DNA from: Burkholderiales bacterium
GTDB lineage: Bacteria; Pseudomonadota; Gammaproteobacteria; Burkholderiales; Burkholderiaceae_C
Length of the DNA: 64,000 nt
Assembly: GCA_016703325.1 (NCBI GenBank)
Contig: JADJCH010000003.1
Span: 134,191 to 198,190, forward strand
Reading direction: 5' to 3'
The notes below the pieces were generated by a model that was given only the letters and a program-made list of their open reading frames with translations, did no database searches and was not told the origin of the DNA. Within the stretch, counting starts at the first letter, position 1; every line of letters begins with the position of its first letter. This document shows positions 24,416 to 33,443 of the stretch, piece by piece. A program made the position numbers and the translations under genes.

Positions 24416-26365
24416 GTGCAGAACACGACCTTCCCGCGACTGCTGCTGGACCACGCCCGGCGGCGTCCGCAGGCCCCCGCCCTGCGGGAAAAGGAATACG
24501 GCATCTGGCAGACGCTCAACTGGCACGATCTGCTGGAGATGGTGCGCGCCATCGCCGGCGGCTTCGCGGCCGCCGGCCTGCAGGCCGGCCAGCATGTGAT
24601 CGTCGTGGGCGACAACCGGCCGCGCCTGAGCGCTTCGATGCTGGCCGCGCAGTGCCTGGGGGCCATTCCCGTGCCGCTGTACCAGGATGCGGTGGCCGCC
24701 GAGTTCGTCTTTCCGCTCAACATGGCCGAGGTGGCCTTTGCGGTGGTGGAGGACCAGGAGCAGGTCGACAAGCTGCTGGAGATCCGCGAGCAGTGCCCGC
24801 TGCTGGGCCACATCTGGTTCGACGACCCGCGCGGCCTGCGCAAGTACGACGAGCCGGGCCTCGCCGGCCTGGACGCATTGGCGGAACAGGGCCGCGCCTG
24901 GTCCCATGCCCACCCGGAGTTTCTGGAGCAGGCCATCGAGCGCACCGCACCCGGCGATGTGGCGGCGATGTTCTTCACCTCCGGCACCACCGGCAACCCC
25001 AAGGGCGTGGTGCACACCCACCGCTCGCTGATCGACCGGGCCGCCGCCGGCGCCAAGTTCGACAATCTGACCGAGCGCGACGAGGTGCTGGCCTACCTGC
25101 CGCCCGCCTGGATCGGCCAGAACATCTTCAGCTATGCCCAGTGGCTGGCCTGCGGCTACGTGGTGAACTGCCCGGAGTCGGGTGCCACGGTGACGATTGA
25201 CCTGAAGGAGATCGGCCCCACCTACTATTTCGCGCCGCCGCGCATCTTCGAGGGCCTGCTGACCTCGGTGATGATCCGCATGGAGGACGCCAGCCCGCTC
25301 AAGCGCCGCATGTTCCACGCCTGCATGGACGTGGCCCGACGCGTGGGCCCGGCACGCATGGACGGCAAGCCGATCGGCCTGGTGGACTCGGTCAAGTACG
25401 CGCTGGGCAACTTCTTCATCTACGGCCCGCTGCGCAACACGCTGGGTTTTTCCCGGGTGCGGGTGGCCTACACCGCCGGTGAGGCGATCGGCCCCGACCT
25501 GTTCACCTTCTACCGCTCCATCGGCATCAACCTCAAGCAGCTCTACGGTTCGACCGAAACCGCCGTGTTCGTCTGCCTGCAGCCCGACCACGAGGTGCGT
25601 GCCGACACGGTGGGTGTGCCGATCGATGGGGTGGAGATCAAGCTCGCCTCCAACGGCGAGATCCTGGTCAAGTCGCCCGGCCTGCTCAAGGAGTACTACA
25701 AGAACCCCGCCGCCACCGCCGAGGTGCTGACCGAAGAGGGCTGGTACCACACCAGCGACGCCGGCTTCATCGACGCCAGCGGGCAGCTCAAGATCATCGA
25801 CCGGGTCAAGGACGTGGGCCGCATCCAGGGTGGCGCCAACGACGGCGCGATGTTTGCACCCAAGTACGTGGAGAACAAGCTGAAGTTCTTCCCCCACGTG
25901 AAAGAGGCGGTGGCCTTCGGCGACGGCCGCGAGAAGGTCTGCGCCTTCGTCAACATCGACGTCGAAGCGGTGGGCAACTGGGCCGAGAAGCGCAACCTGC
26001 CCTACGCCGGCTACACCGACCTGGCCGCCAAGCCGCAGGTGCTGGAGCTGATCCGCGAGTGCGTCGAGAAGGTCAATGCCGACCTGGCGCAGGACAGCCT
26101 GCTGGCGGGCAGCCAGGTGAGCCGCTTCCTGGTGCTGCACAAGGAGCTGGACGCCGACGACGGCGAGATGACCCGCACCCGCAAGGTCAAGCGCGGCTTC
26201 ATCAACGACAAGTACAAGGTGCTGGTCGATGCGATGTACGAAGGCCGCGCCGAGCAGTTCATCGAAACCGCGGTGAAGTTCGAGGACGGCCGCAGCGGCA
26301 GCGTCTCGGCCACGCTGAAGATCGTCGACGCCAAGACCTTCCCGGCCGTACGGAGCGCTGCATGA
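24416..26365 (+). CDS. AMP-forming acyl-CoA ligase (long-chain/aromatic type)
   Basis: A 649-residue ligase that activates a carboxylic acid to its CoA thioester with ATP. The P-loop-type motif is FFTSGTTGNPKGVVHTHRS (about 186-204), the A5 motif YGSTET, the A7 region GWYHTSDAGF, and the A8 region IIDRVKDVGRIQGGANDGAM. The last block differs from the usual DRKKD form, as in FadD15-like AMP ligases. The C-terminal lysine region MTRTRKVKRGF is present. The start is a GTG after AAGGAGA. The stop overlaps the livG start. With the transporter downstream it probably activates the imported substrate; which acid is unknown. Confidence 0.88.
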   Translation: MQNTTFPRLLLDHARRRPQAPALREKEYGIWQTLNWHDLLEMVRAIAGGFAAAGLQAGQHVIVVGDNRPRLSASMLAAQCLGAIPVPLYQDAVAAEFVFPLNMAEVAFAVVEDQEQVDKLLEIREQCPLLGHIWFDDPRGLRKYDEPGLAGLDALAEQGRAWSHAHPEFLEQAIERTAPGDVAAMFFTSGTTGNPKGVVHTHRSLIDRAAAGAKFDNLTERDEVLAYLPPAWIGQNIFSYAQWLACGYVVNCPESGATVTIDLKEIGPTYYFAPPRIFEGLLTSVMIRMEDASPLKRRMFHACMDVARRVGPARMDGKPIGLVDSVKYALGNFFIYGPLRNTLGFSRVRVAYTAGEAIGPDLFTFYRSIGINLKQLYGSTETAVFVCLQPDHEVRADTVGVPIDGVEIKLASNGEILVKSPGLLKEYYKNPAATAEVLTEEGWYHTSDAGFIDASGQLKIIDRVKDVGRIQGGANDGAMFAPKYVENKLKFFPHVKEAVAFGDGREKVCAFVNIDVEAVGNWAEKRNLPYAGYTDLAAKPQVLELIRECVEKVNADLAQDSLLAGSQVSRFLVLHKELDADDGEMTRTRKVKRGFINDKYKVLVDAMYEGRAEQFIETAVKFEDGRSGSVSATLKIVDAKTFPAVRSAA

Positions 26366-27150
26366 GCGAGGACAAGAAGATCGGCGACGTCATCCTCGAC
26401 GTCCAGAACATCAGCCTGCGCTTCGGCGGGGTGAAGGCGCTCACCGACATCAGCTTCAACGTGCGTGAGCACGAGGTGCGCGCCATCATCGGCCCCAACG
26501 GCGCCGGCAAGAGCTCGATGCTCAACTGCATCAACGGGGTCTACACCCCGCAGGAAGGCAAGATCACCTTCCGCGGCCAGACCTTCAGCCACATGAACAG
26601 CCGCCAGGTCGCGGAGATGGGGGTGGCCCGCACCTTCCAGAACCTGGCGCTGTTCAAGGGCATGAGCGTGATCGACAACATCATGACCGGGCGCAACCTG
26701 AAGATGAAGACCAACATCTTCCAGCAGGCGCTGCGCTGGGGTGCGGGCGCCCGGGAGGAGTCGGAGCACCGCGCCTTCGTCGAACACATCATCGACTTCC
26801 TGGAGATCCAGGCCTTCCGCAAGACACCGGTGGGCCGCCTGCCCTACGGCCTGCAAAAGCGCGTCGACCTGGGCCGCGCACTGGCCATGGAGCCGCAGGT
26901 GCTGCTGCTGGACGAACCGATGGCCGGCATGAACGTCGAGGAGAAGCAGGACATGTGTCGCTTCATCCTCGACGTGAATGACGAGTTCGGCACCACGATC
27001 GTGCTGATCGAACACGACATGGGCGTGGTGATGGACATCTCCGACCGCGTCGTGGTGCTGGACTACGGCAAGAAGATCGGTGACGGCACCCCCGACGAGG
27101 TGCGCAGCAACGAGGAGGTCATCAAGGCCTACCTCGGCACCAGCCACTGA
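26362..27150 (+). CDS. livG: Branched-chain amino-acid-type ABC transporter ATPase LivG
   Basis: A 262-residue ATPase with Walker A GPNGAGKSS, a variant signature LPYGLQKRVDLGRAL, and Walker B VLLLDEPMAGMN with the catalytic Glu. The LivG-specific switch loop region FQNLALFKGMSVIDNIMTG is present. The start ATG overlaps the ligase stop by 4 bp. In this family it pairs with LivF under LivH/LivM. The presence of two CoA ligases around the set points to a carboxylic acid rather than an amino acid as substrate. Confidence 0.93.
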   Translation: MSEDKKIGDVILDVQNISLRFGGVKALTDISFNVREHEVRAIIGPNGAGKSSMLNCINGVYTPQEGKITFRGQTFSHMNSRQVAEMGVARTFQNLALFKGMSVIDNIMTGRNLKMKTNIFQQALRWGAGAREESEHRAFVEHIIDFLEIQAFRKTPVGRLPYGLQKRVDLGRALAMEPQVLLLDEPMAGMNVEEKQDMCRFILDVNDEFGTTIVLIEHDMGVVMDISDRVVVLDYGKKIGDGTPDEVRSNEEVIKAYLGTSH

Positions 27151-27165
27151 GCACGGGAGACTGTG

Positions 27166-28094
27166 ATGGGATTCTTTCTGGAAGCGCTGATCGGTGGCCT
27201 GATGACGGGCATGCTGTACGCGCTGGTGGCACTGGGTTTTGTGCTGATCTTCAAGGCCAGCGGGGTGTTCAACTTTGCGCAGGGCGCCATGGTGCTGTTC
27301 GCGGCGCTGGCGATGGCCCGCTTTGCCGAATGGATCCCCAATACGCCGGCCTGGACAACAAGGTGCTGGTCAACCTGCTGGCCTTTGTCGGCGCCATGGG
27401 CGTGATGATCGCCGTGGCCTGGCTGATCGAGCGCCTGGTGCTGGGCAAGCTGGTCAACCAGGAGGGCATCACGCTGCTGATGGCCACGCTGGGCATCACC
27501 TACTTCCTGGACGGCTTCGGCCAGACGGTGTTCGGATCGGACATCTACAAGATCGACATCGGCCTGCCCAAGGACCCGATGTTCCTGCTGGAGAGCACCT
27601 TCCAGGGCGGCGTCCTGGTGAACCAGGAGGACCTGTTCGCTGCAGTGATCGCAGCCGCTCTCGTGGCGGTGCTGGCGGCCTTCTTCCAGTACACCGGCAC
27701 CGGCCGGGCGCTGCGTGCGGTGGCCGACGACCACCAGGCCGCGCAGAGCATCGGCATCCCGCTCAACCGCATCTGGGTGATCGTCTGGAGCGTGGCCGGT
27801 TTCGCGGCGCTGGTGGCCGGCATCATCTGGGGCAGCAAGCTGGGCGTGCAGTTCTCGCTCAGCCAGGTGGCGCTCAAGGCCCTGCCGGTGGTGATCCTGG
27901 GCGGGCTGACCTCGGTGCCCGGCGCCATCATCGGCGGGCTGATCATCGGCGTGGGTGAGAAGCTCAGCGAGGTCTACATCGGCCCCTTCTTCGGCGGCGG
28001 CATCGAGATCTGGTTTGCCTACGCACTCGCCCTCGTCTTCCTGCTCGTGCGCCCTCAGGGGCTCTTCGGCGAGAAGATTATCGACCGCGTCTGA
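27166..28094 (+). CDS. livH: ABC transporter permease LivH (frameshifted as given)
   Basis: LivH-type permease with about eight membrane segments. The first frame gives MGFFLEALIGGLMTGMLYAL to ARFAEWIP; the second continues with QYAGLDNKVLVNLLAFVGAMG. The break is at the C-run 27336-27339: five C instead of four gives a seamless WIPQYAGLDNKVL. The permease motif region GRALRAVADDHQAAQSIGI is intact. It follows livG by 15 bp and precedes livM by 27 bp. A sequence error is the simplest reading. Confidence 0.88.
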
Positions 28095-28121
28095 ACTGAC
28101 AAGAACAACGAGGAGAACCCC

Positions 28122-29180
28122 ATGCTCTACCGTGAGAACGGCCAGTTCAAGACCAGCTACCAGGCCGACCAGCAGATCTTCCCGATCACGCAGGATCGGG
28201 TGCTGATCCTGGCGCTGGTCGCTGCGGCCTTCGTGCTCGTGCCGATGCTGGCCAGCGAGTACTTCTTCCGCGCCATCCTGATCCCCTTCCTGATCCTGTC
28301 GCTGGCGGCCATCGGGTTGAACATCCTGGTGGGCTACTGCGGCCAGATCTCGCTGGGCACCGGCGGCTTCATGGCGGTGGGCGCCTACGCGGCCTACAAC
28401 CTGCTGGTGCGCATCGACGGCATGCCGGTGGTGCTGGCCATCCTGCTGGGGGGGGTGTTCTCGATGGCCATCGGGGTGATCTTCGGCATCCCCTCGCTGC
28501 GCATCAAGGGGCTGTACCTGGCGGTGTCGACGCTGGCGGCGCAGTTCTTCTGCGACTGGGCCTTCCTGCGCATCCAGTGGCTGACCAACAACTCCTCTTC
28601 CGGCTCGGTGAGCGTGGGCGAGATCAACGTCTTCGGCTGGGTGGTCAACACCCCAGCGGAAAAGTACCTGTTCTGCCTCGTCTTCGTGGTGGTCTTTGCC
28701 CTGCTGGCCAAGAACCTGGTACGCAGCCACATCGGCCGGGAATGGATGGCCATGCGCGACATGGACGTCGCTGCCTCGGTGATCGGCATCCGCCCGGTCT
28801 ACGCCAAGCTCACCGCCTTTGCGGTCAGCAGCTTCATCGTCGGCGTGGCCGGCGCGCTCTGGGCCTTCGTGCACCTGGGCTCCTGGGAACCGGCTGCCTT
28901 CAACCTCAACCGCTCGTTCGACCTGCTGTTCATGGTCATCATCGGCGGCCTGGGTTCGATCATGGGCAGCTTCTTCGGCGCCGCCTTCATCGTGGTGCTG
29001 CCGATCGCGCTGGACATCCTGGGCGTGGCGGTGGGTTTCGACACCGCCACCGCAGCGCACCTGACCTTCATGATCTTCGGCGCCCTGATCGTGTTCTTCC
29101 TGATCGTCGAACCCCACGGCCTGGCCAAACTCTGGTCCATCGGCAAGGAAAAGCTGCGCCTGTGGCCCTTCCCGCATTGA
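28122..29180 (+). CDS. livM: ABC transporter permease LivM
   Basis: A 352-residue LivM-type permease with about ten membrane segments. IGLNILVGYCGQISLGTGGFM (split: IGLNILVGYC, GQISLGTGGFM) is the family hallmark, and the coupling loop region is GREWMAMRDMDVAASVIGI. A soluble N-terminal tail of about 25 residues precedes the first segment. It starts with ATG after GAGGAG. It ends just before a repeat of family A, which separates it from the binding-protein gene. Confidence 0.93.
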   Translation: MLYRENGQFKTSYQADQQIFPITQDRVLILALVAAAFVLVPMLASEYFFRAILIPFLILSLAAIGLNILVGYCGQISLGTGGFMAVGAYAAYNLLVRIDGMPVVLAILLGGVFSMAIGVIFGIPSLRIKGLYLAVSTLAAQFFCDWAFLRIQWLTNNSSSGSVSVGEINVFGWVVNTPAEKYLFCLVFVVVFALLAKNLVRSHIGREWMAMRDMDVAASVIGIRPVYAKLTAFAVSSFIVGVAGALWAFVHLGSWEPAAFNLNRSFDLLFMVIIGGLGSIMGSFFGAAFIVVLPIALDILGVAVGFDTATAAHLTFMIFGALIVFFLIVEPHGLAKLWSIGKEKLRLWPFPH

Positions 29181-29189
29181 TTTGGCCCA

Positions 29190-29245
29190 CCCCGCAGCGC
29201 CGCGGCTCCCCCGGGGCGCCCCAGGGACCGGCAGCCGGTCCGCGG
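29190..29245. repeat. Intergenic hairpin repeat, family A, degenerate copy
   Basis: CCCCGCAGCGCCGCGGCTCC, then CCCGGGGCGCCCC and GGACCGGCAGCCGGTCCGCGG, resemble the copies at 16372 and 31603. It lies inside the liv operon between livM and the binding-protein gene, so it may lower read-through. Confidence 0.55.
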
Positions 29246-29295
29246 CGCTGGCTCGACCCGGCCCTTCACCCCCCGTCCACACCCTGGAGGCAACC

Positions 29296-30630
29296 ATGAA
29301 GCTGAAACACATCGCCACCGCTGCTGCCGTCTGTGCAGCCGGTCTGGCCAGCCTGGCCACCGCGCCGAGCGCCTTCGCTCAGGCGAAGGAGCAGTTCTTC
29401 CCGGTGCTGGTGTACCGCACCGGCGCCTACGCTCCCAACGGCGTGCCCTTCGCCAACGGCTATGTGGACTACCTGAAGTACGTCAATGCCAAGGGCGGCA
29501 TGAACGGCGTGAAGATCAGCTTCGAGGAGTGCGAGACCGGCTACGCCACCGACAAGGGCGTGGAGTGCTACGAGCGCCTGAAGGGCAAGGGCGCCACGGT
29601 GTTCCAGCCGCTGTCCACCGGCATCACCTTCGCCCTGACCGAGAAGGCCCCCACCGACAAGATCCCGCTGATCACCGCCGGTTATGGCCGCGCCGACTCG
29701 GCCGATGGCCTGGCCTTCAAGTGGAACTTCCCGCTGCTGGGCAGCTACTGGACCGCTGCGGACATCCTGGTGCAGCACATCGCCAAGAAGGAAGGCGGCG
29801 CCGCCAACCTCAAGGGCAAGAAGATCGCCCTGGTCTACCACGACAGTCCCTTCGGCAAGGAGCCGATCGCCCTGCTGCAGGAACGCTCCAAGATGCACGG
29901 CTTCGACCTGCAGTTGCTGCCGGTGGCCCATCCCGGCGTGGAACAGAAGGCCACCTGGCTGCAGATTCGTCAGAACCGTCCGGACTATGTCTTCCTGTGG
30001 GGCTGGGGCGTGATGAACTCGGCCGCACTGAAGGAAGCGGTGGCGACCGGCTTCCCGCGCGAGAAGATGTACGGCGTGTGGTGGTCGGGTGCAGAACCTG
30101 ACGTGAAGGACGTGGGCGCCAATGCCAAGGGCTACAACGCGCTGGCGATGCAGCATGGTGCCGAGCCCAACTCCAAGATCGTGCAGGACATCCTGAAGGA
30201 AGTGCACGGCAAGGGTCAGGGCACCGGGCCGAAGGATGAAGTCGGCCAGGTGCTCTACATGCGCGGCATGATCTCTTCGATGATGGCGGTCGAAGGCGTC
30301 AAACGCGCCCAGGAGAAGTTCGGCAAGGGCAAGGTCATGACCGGCGAGCAGGTGCGCTGGGGCCTGGAGAACCTGGCACTGGACCAGAAGAAGCTTGACA
30401 CGCTGGGCTTCGCCGGCGTGATGCGTCCGGTGTCCACCTCCTGTGCCGATCACCTGGGCGCCAGCTGGGCCCGCCTGCACACCTGGGACGGTGCCAAGTG
30501 GAGCTTCTCGTCGTCCGACTGGTACGAGGCCGACAACTCGATCCTGAAGCCGCTGGTCAAGGCCTCGGCCGACAAGTACCTGGCCGAGAAGAAGCTGCAG
30601 CGCCGCGAAAACGCCGACTGCAGCTCCTGA
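29296..30630 (+). CDS. livK: Periplasmic substrate-binding protein of the Liv-type transporter
   Basis: A 444-residue type I periplasmic binding protein. The signal peptide ends SAFAQA. VLVYRTGAYAPNGVPFANGY starts the mature fold, and KKIALVYHDSPFGKEPI is the start of the second lobe. It is longer than LivK of E. coli (about 370), in line with a subgroup tied to aromatic or other carboxylate uptake. ATG follows GGAGG. It lies between the permeases and livF, the usual order for this betaproteobacterial set. The ligand cannot be read from sequence. Confidence 0.88.
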   Translation: MKLKHIATAAAVCAAGLASLATAPSAFAQAKEQFFPVLVYRTGAYAPNGVPFANGYVDYLKYVNAKGGMNGVKISFEECETGYATDKGVECYERLKGKGATVFQPLSTGITFALTEKAPTDKIPLITAGYGRADSADGLAFKWNFPLLGSYWTAADILVQHIAKKEGGAANLKGKKIALVYHDSPFGKEPIALLQERSKMHGFDLQLLPVAHPGVEQKATWLQIRQNRPDYVFLWGWGVMNSAALKEAVATGFPREKMYGVWWSGAEPDVKDVGANAKGYNALAMQHGAEPNSKIVQDILKEVHGKGQGTGPKDEVGQVLYMRGMISSMMAVEGVKRAQEKFGKGKVMTGEQVRWGLENLALDQKKLDTLGFAGVMRPVSTSCADHLGASWARLHTWDGAKWSFSSSDWYEADNSILKPLVKASADKYLAEKKLQRRENADCSS

Positions 30631-30791
30631 TCGCCGGAAGCCTGGGCCGGCCCGACGGTCCTGAAGCACCCGGGCGCACGCCGGGCACCCCTGCGGCGAG
30701 CCAGACCGCGGCGCCTTGCCCCAAGACGAGGCCGTCCCAGGCCGCGCTGCGGTGCGGTCCCAAAGACCACAGATCCTAAGAGGACTCCGCC

Positions 30792-31598
30792 ATGAGTGAT
30801 GTGCTTCTCAACGTCAACGGCATCGAGGTCATCTACAACCACGTCATCCTGGTGCTCAAGGGCGTGAGCCTGCAGGTGCCCGAGGGCAAGGTGGTCGCCC
30901 TGCTGGGCGGCAACGGCGCGGGCAAGACCACCACGCTGCGCGCGGTCAGCAACCTGCTGGCGGGCGAACGCGGCGACGTGACCAAGGGCAGCATCGAGTT
31001 GCGCGGCGAGCGCATCGAGAAGCTCAGCACCTCCGACATGGTGGAGCGCGGCGTGGTGCAGGTGATGGAGGGGCGCCACTGTTTTGCCCACCTCACCATC
31101 GAAGAGAACCTGATGACCGGTGCCTACACCCGCCGCGACGGCAAGGCGGCGGTGGCGCAAACGCTGGAGAAGGTCTACAACTACTTTCCGCGCCTGAAGA
31201 CCCGCCGCACCAGCCAGGCCGCCTACACCTCCGGTGGCGAACAGCAGATGTGCGCCATCGGCCGCGCACTGATGTGCAACCCGAAGATGGTGCTGCTGGA
31301 CGAACCGTCGATGGGCCTGGCGCCGCAGATCGTGGAAGAGGTGTTCGAGATCGTGAAGGACCTCAACACCAAGGAGAAGGTCACCTTCCTGCTGGCCGAG
31401 CAGAACACCAACATCGCGCTGCGTTACTCCGACTACGGCTACATCCTGGAGAACGGCCGCATCGTGATGGACGGCGAAGCCAAGGCCCTGCGGGAGAACG
31501 AGGACGTCAAGGAGTTCTACCTTGGCGTAGGCGGCGGGGACCGCAAGAGCTTCAAGGACGTGAAGTCCTACAAGCGCCGCAAGCGGTGGCTGGCCTGA
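30792..31598 (+). CDS. livF: Branched-chain amino-acid-type ABC transporter ATPase LivF
   Basis: A 268-residue ATPase with Walker A GGNGAGKTT, signature YTSGGEQQMCAIGRAL (canonical SGGEQQ), Walker B MVLLDEPSMGLAP and the LivF end region. A basic tail after residue 245 (SFKDVKSYKRRKRWLA) is longer than usual. The 160-bp gap upstream has GC-rich inverted repeats and an AAGAGGA ribosome site before the ATG. Confidence 0.92.
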   Translation: MSDVLLNVNGIEVIYNHVILVLKGVSLQVPEGKVVALLGGNGAGKTTTLRAVSNLLAGERGDVTKGSIELRGERIEKLSTSDMVERGVVQVMEGRHCFAHLTIEENLMTGAYTRRDGKAAVAQTLEKVYNYFPRLKTRRTSQAAYTSGGEQQMCAIGRALMCNPKMVLLDEPSMGLAPQIVEEVFEIVKDLNTKEKVTFLLAEQNTNIALRYSDYGYILENGRIVMDGEAKALRENEDVKEFYLGVGGGDRKSFKDVKSYKRRKRWLA

Positions 31599-31602
31599 CG
31601 GC

Positions 31603-31686
31603 TCCCCCCCCGTTGCGCGTGACCGCGCTCCCCCTCAGGGGGCGCCCCCAGCGGACCGGCAAAGCCGGATCCGCGGCGGCGGCTGG
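31603..31686. repeat. Intergenic hairpin repeat, family A
   Basis: CCCCCCCGTTGCGCGTGACC, a CCCCCTCAGGGGG hairpin, GCGGACCGGCAAAGCCGG and ATCCGCGGCGGCGGCTGG follow the same order as the copy after gspF (16372). It lies between livF and the 100-residue unknown gene. Confidence 0.75.
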
Positions 31687-31714
31687 ATGAATGCAGCTCT
31701 CCTTGGAGCCATCG

Positions 31715-32017
31715 ATGTCAGAAGAATGGGGATTTGCGCCGCCGCCGTTCAAACCCGACGAGGCGCTGCAGCGGCTGCGGCGCGATCTGCGCGAGGCGGG
31801 GTTGACCGAGCGTGAAGGGCGTTTCGAGCGGCGCGGCTCGGTGATTGCGCGCACAGCGGTCGTCGCCGAGACCATCGAGGCGGCGGTCGTGAAAAAACCA
31901 TCCCGAGGTTCGCCGCAGTGGCAGCCCGGCAAGACCTTGAAGTCCGGCGCCGATGTGCGGGATTTTGTGAACCACCTGAAGAAACAACTCAGCGCCTGGA
32001 GCGATGACGATGAGTGA
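31715..32017 (+). CDS. Unknown 100-residue protein of the ligase/transporter cluster
   Basis: I do not recognise this family. The protein is soluble and charged, without signal peptide or membrane segment. It has an amphipathic stretch (ALQRLRRDLREAGLTEREG) and an acidic end, SAWSDDDE. Start 31715 has GGAG 11 bases ahead; an in-frame ATG at 31691 falls at the repeat edge. The stop lies inside the start region of the PaaK-like ligase (overlap about 8 bp), which suggests coupling and a role with that enzyme. Confidence 0.6.
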   Translation: MSEEWGFAPPPFKPDEALQRLRRDLREAGLTEREGRFERRGSVIARTAVVAETIEAAVVKKPSRGSPQWQPGKTLKSGADVRDFVNHLKKQLSAWSDDDE

Positions 32018-33281
32018 GACGACGCCCCTGGATGCGCTGGAGACGCGCACCCCCGCCGAACGCGAAGCCGCGCTGCTGGCTGCACTGCCGGCGCAGATTG
32101 CGCATGCGCAGGCCGCCACGGCCGCTTTTGCACAGATCCTGGCCGGCATCGACGCCACCGCCATCACCAGCCGTGCGGCCCTGGCCAGCCTGCCGGTGAC
32201 ACGCAAGGGCGAGCTGCTGGAGCGCCAGAAGGCAAGGCGCGCAGAGGACGCGATGGGCGGCTTCGCGGCGATTGGCTGGCGTGGCCAGCTCGCCACGCGC
32301 GGTGCGCGGCGGGTGTTCCAGTCGCCCGGCCCGATCTACGAGCCCGAGGGCAGCGGCAGCGACTACTGGAGGCTGGCCCGGGCGATGCGCGCCGCCGGTT
32401 TCCAGGCCGACGAGCTGATCCACAACAGCTTCAGCTACCACCTGACGCCCGCCGGTTCGATGATGGAGACCGCCGCCCACGCGCTGGGTTGCGCGGTGTT
32501 TCCGGGCGGCGTGGGCAACACCGAGCTGCAGCTTCAGGCCATTGCCGAGCTGCGGCCGCAGGGTTATGCCGGCACGCCCAGCTTCCTGAAGATCCTGGTC
32601 GAGAAGGCCGCCGAGACGGGTGCCGACATCTCCAGCATCTCCAAGGCGCTGGTCAGCGGCGAGGCCTTCCCGCCGTCGCTGCGCGACTGGCTGGGTGAGC
32701 GCGGCATCCAAGGCTTCCAGTGCTACGCCACCGCCGACCTGGGCCTGATCGCCTACGAGACCGCCGCGCGCGAAGGCCTGGTGATCGACGAAGGGGTGAT
32801 CGTCGAGATCGTGCGCCCCGGCACCGGCGATCCGGTCCCGGAAGGGGAAGTCGGCGAGGTGGTCGTGACCACATTCAATGCGGACTATCCGCTGATCCGC
32901 TTTGGCACCGGTGACCTGTCGGCGCTCCTGCCGGGCCCCTGCCCCACGGGCCGGACCGCGCCTCGCATCCGCGGCTGGCTGGGCCGCGCCGACCAGACCA
33001 CCAAGGTGCGCGGCATGTTCGTGCACCCCTCCCAGGTGGCCGAGGTGCTGCGCCGCCACCCCGCGGCCGGGCGCGGCCGGCTGGTGGTGGAAGGCGAGAT
33101 GGCCAGCGACCGCATGAGCCTGTGGGTTGAAGCCGCGCCAGACGCACCCGCCGGCCTGGCCGAAGCCATCGCCGGCTCGGTGCGCGACGTGACCAAGTTG
33201 CGGGCCGAGGTCCAGATCGTTGCGCCGGGCAGCCTGCCCAACGACGGCAAAGTCATCTCCGACCAGCGCAGCCTGGCCTGA
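32010..33281 (+). CDS. PaaK-like AMP-forming CoA ligase
   Basis: A 423-residue member of the phenylacetate-CoA ligase family. PaaK-like marks are YAGTPSFLKILVEKA, CYATADLGLIAYET, YPLIRFGTGDLSALLPG and RIRGWLGRADQTTKVRGMF (split across residues 310-335). The usual Gly-rich SSGTTG loop is not obvious; the nearest segment is HNSFSYHLTPAGSMMETAA, as in the shorter relatives of PaaK that are common next to Liv transporters. Starts at 32004 or 32010 are both possible. An aromatic acid substrate is an inference. Confidence 0.82.
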   Translation: MSETTPLDALETRTPAEREAALLAALPAQIAHAQAATAAFAQILAGIDATAITSRAALASLPVTRKGELLERQKARRAEDAMGGFAAIGWRGQLATRGARRVFQSPGPIYEPEGSGSDYWRLARAMRAAGFQADELIHNSFSYHLTPAGSMMETAAHALGCAVFPGGVGNTELQLQAIAELRPQGYAGTPSFLKILVEKAAETGADISSISKALVSGEAFPPSLRDWLGERGIQGFQCYATADLGLIAYETAAREGLVIDEGVIVEIVRPGTGDPVPEGEVGEVVVTTFNADYPLIRFGTGDLSALLPGPCPTGRTAPRIRGWLGRADQTTKVRGMFVHPSQVAEVLRRHPAAGRGRLVVEGEMASDRMSLWVEAAPDAPAGLAEAIAGSVRDVTKLRAEVQIVAPGSLPNDGKVISDQRSLA

Positions 33282-33443
33282 TGCTGCTTCGTCCATGGCC
33301 GCTCGGCGTCGCCGGTTGCTGCTGCAGCGGTTCCGTCGTGTCGGCCTTGAACTGACGCAGCCCAGGCCGGGGGGGGCTGGCTTACGGCATGGGCGGGCGC
33401 CACGCCTACCCCCGCCCCGGCGCTCGTCCCTCCAGGAGCCCCC

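Noticed and set aside
27129..29360. Long open frame on the strand opposite livH/livM (over 700 codons)
   Set aside because: It is His/Gln/Asp-rich with no family features and mirrors the codon bias of the real genes; a high-GC artefact.
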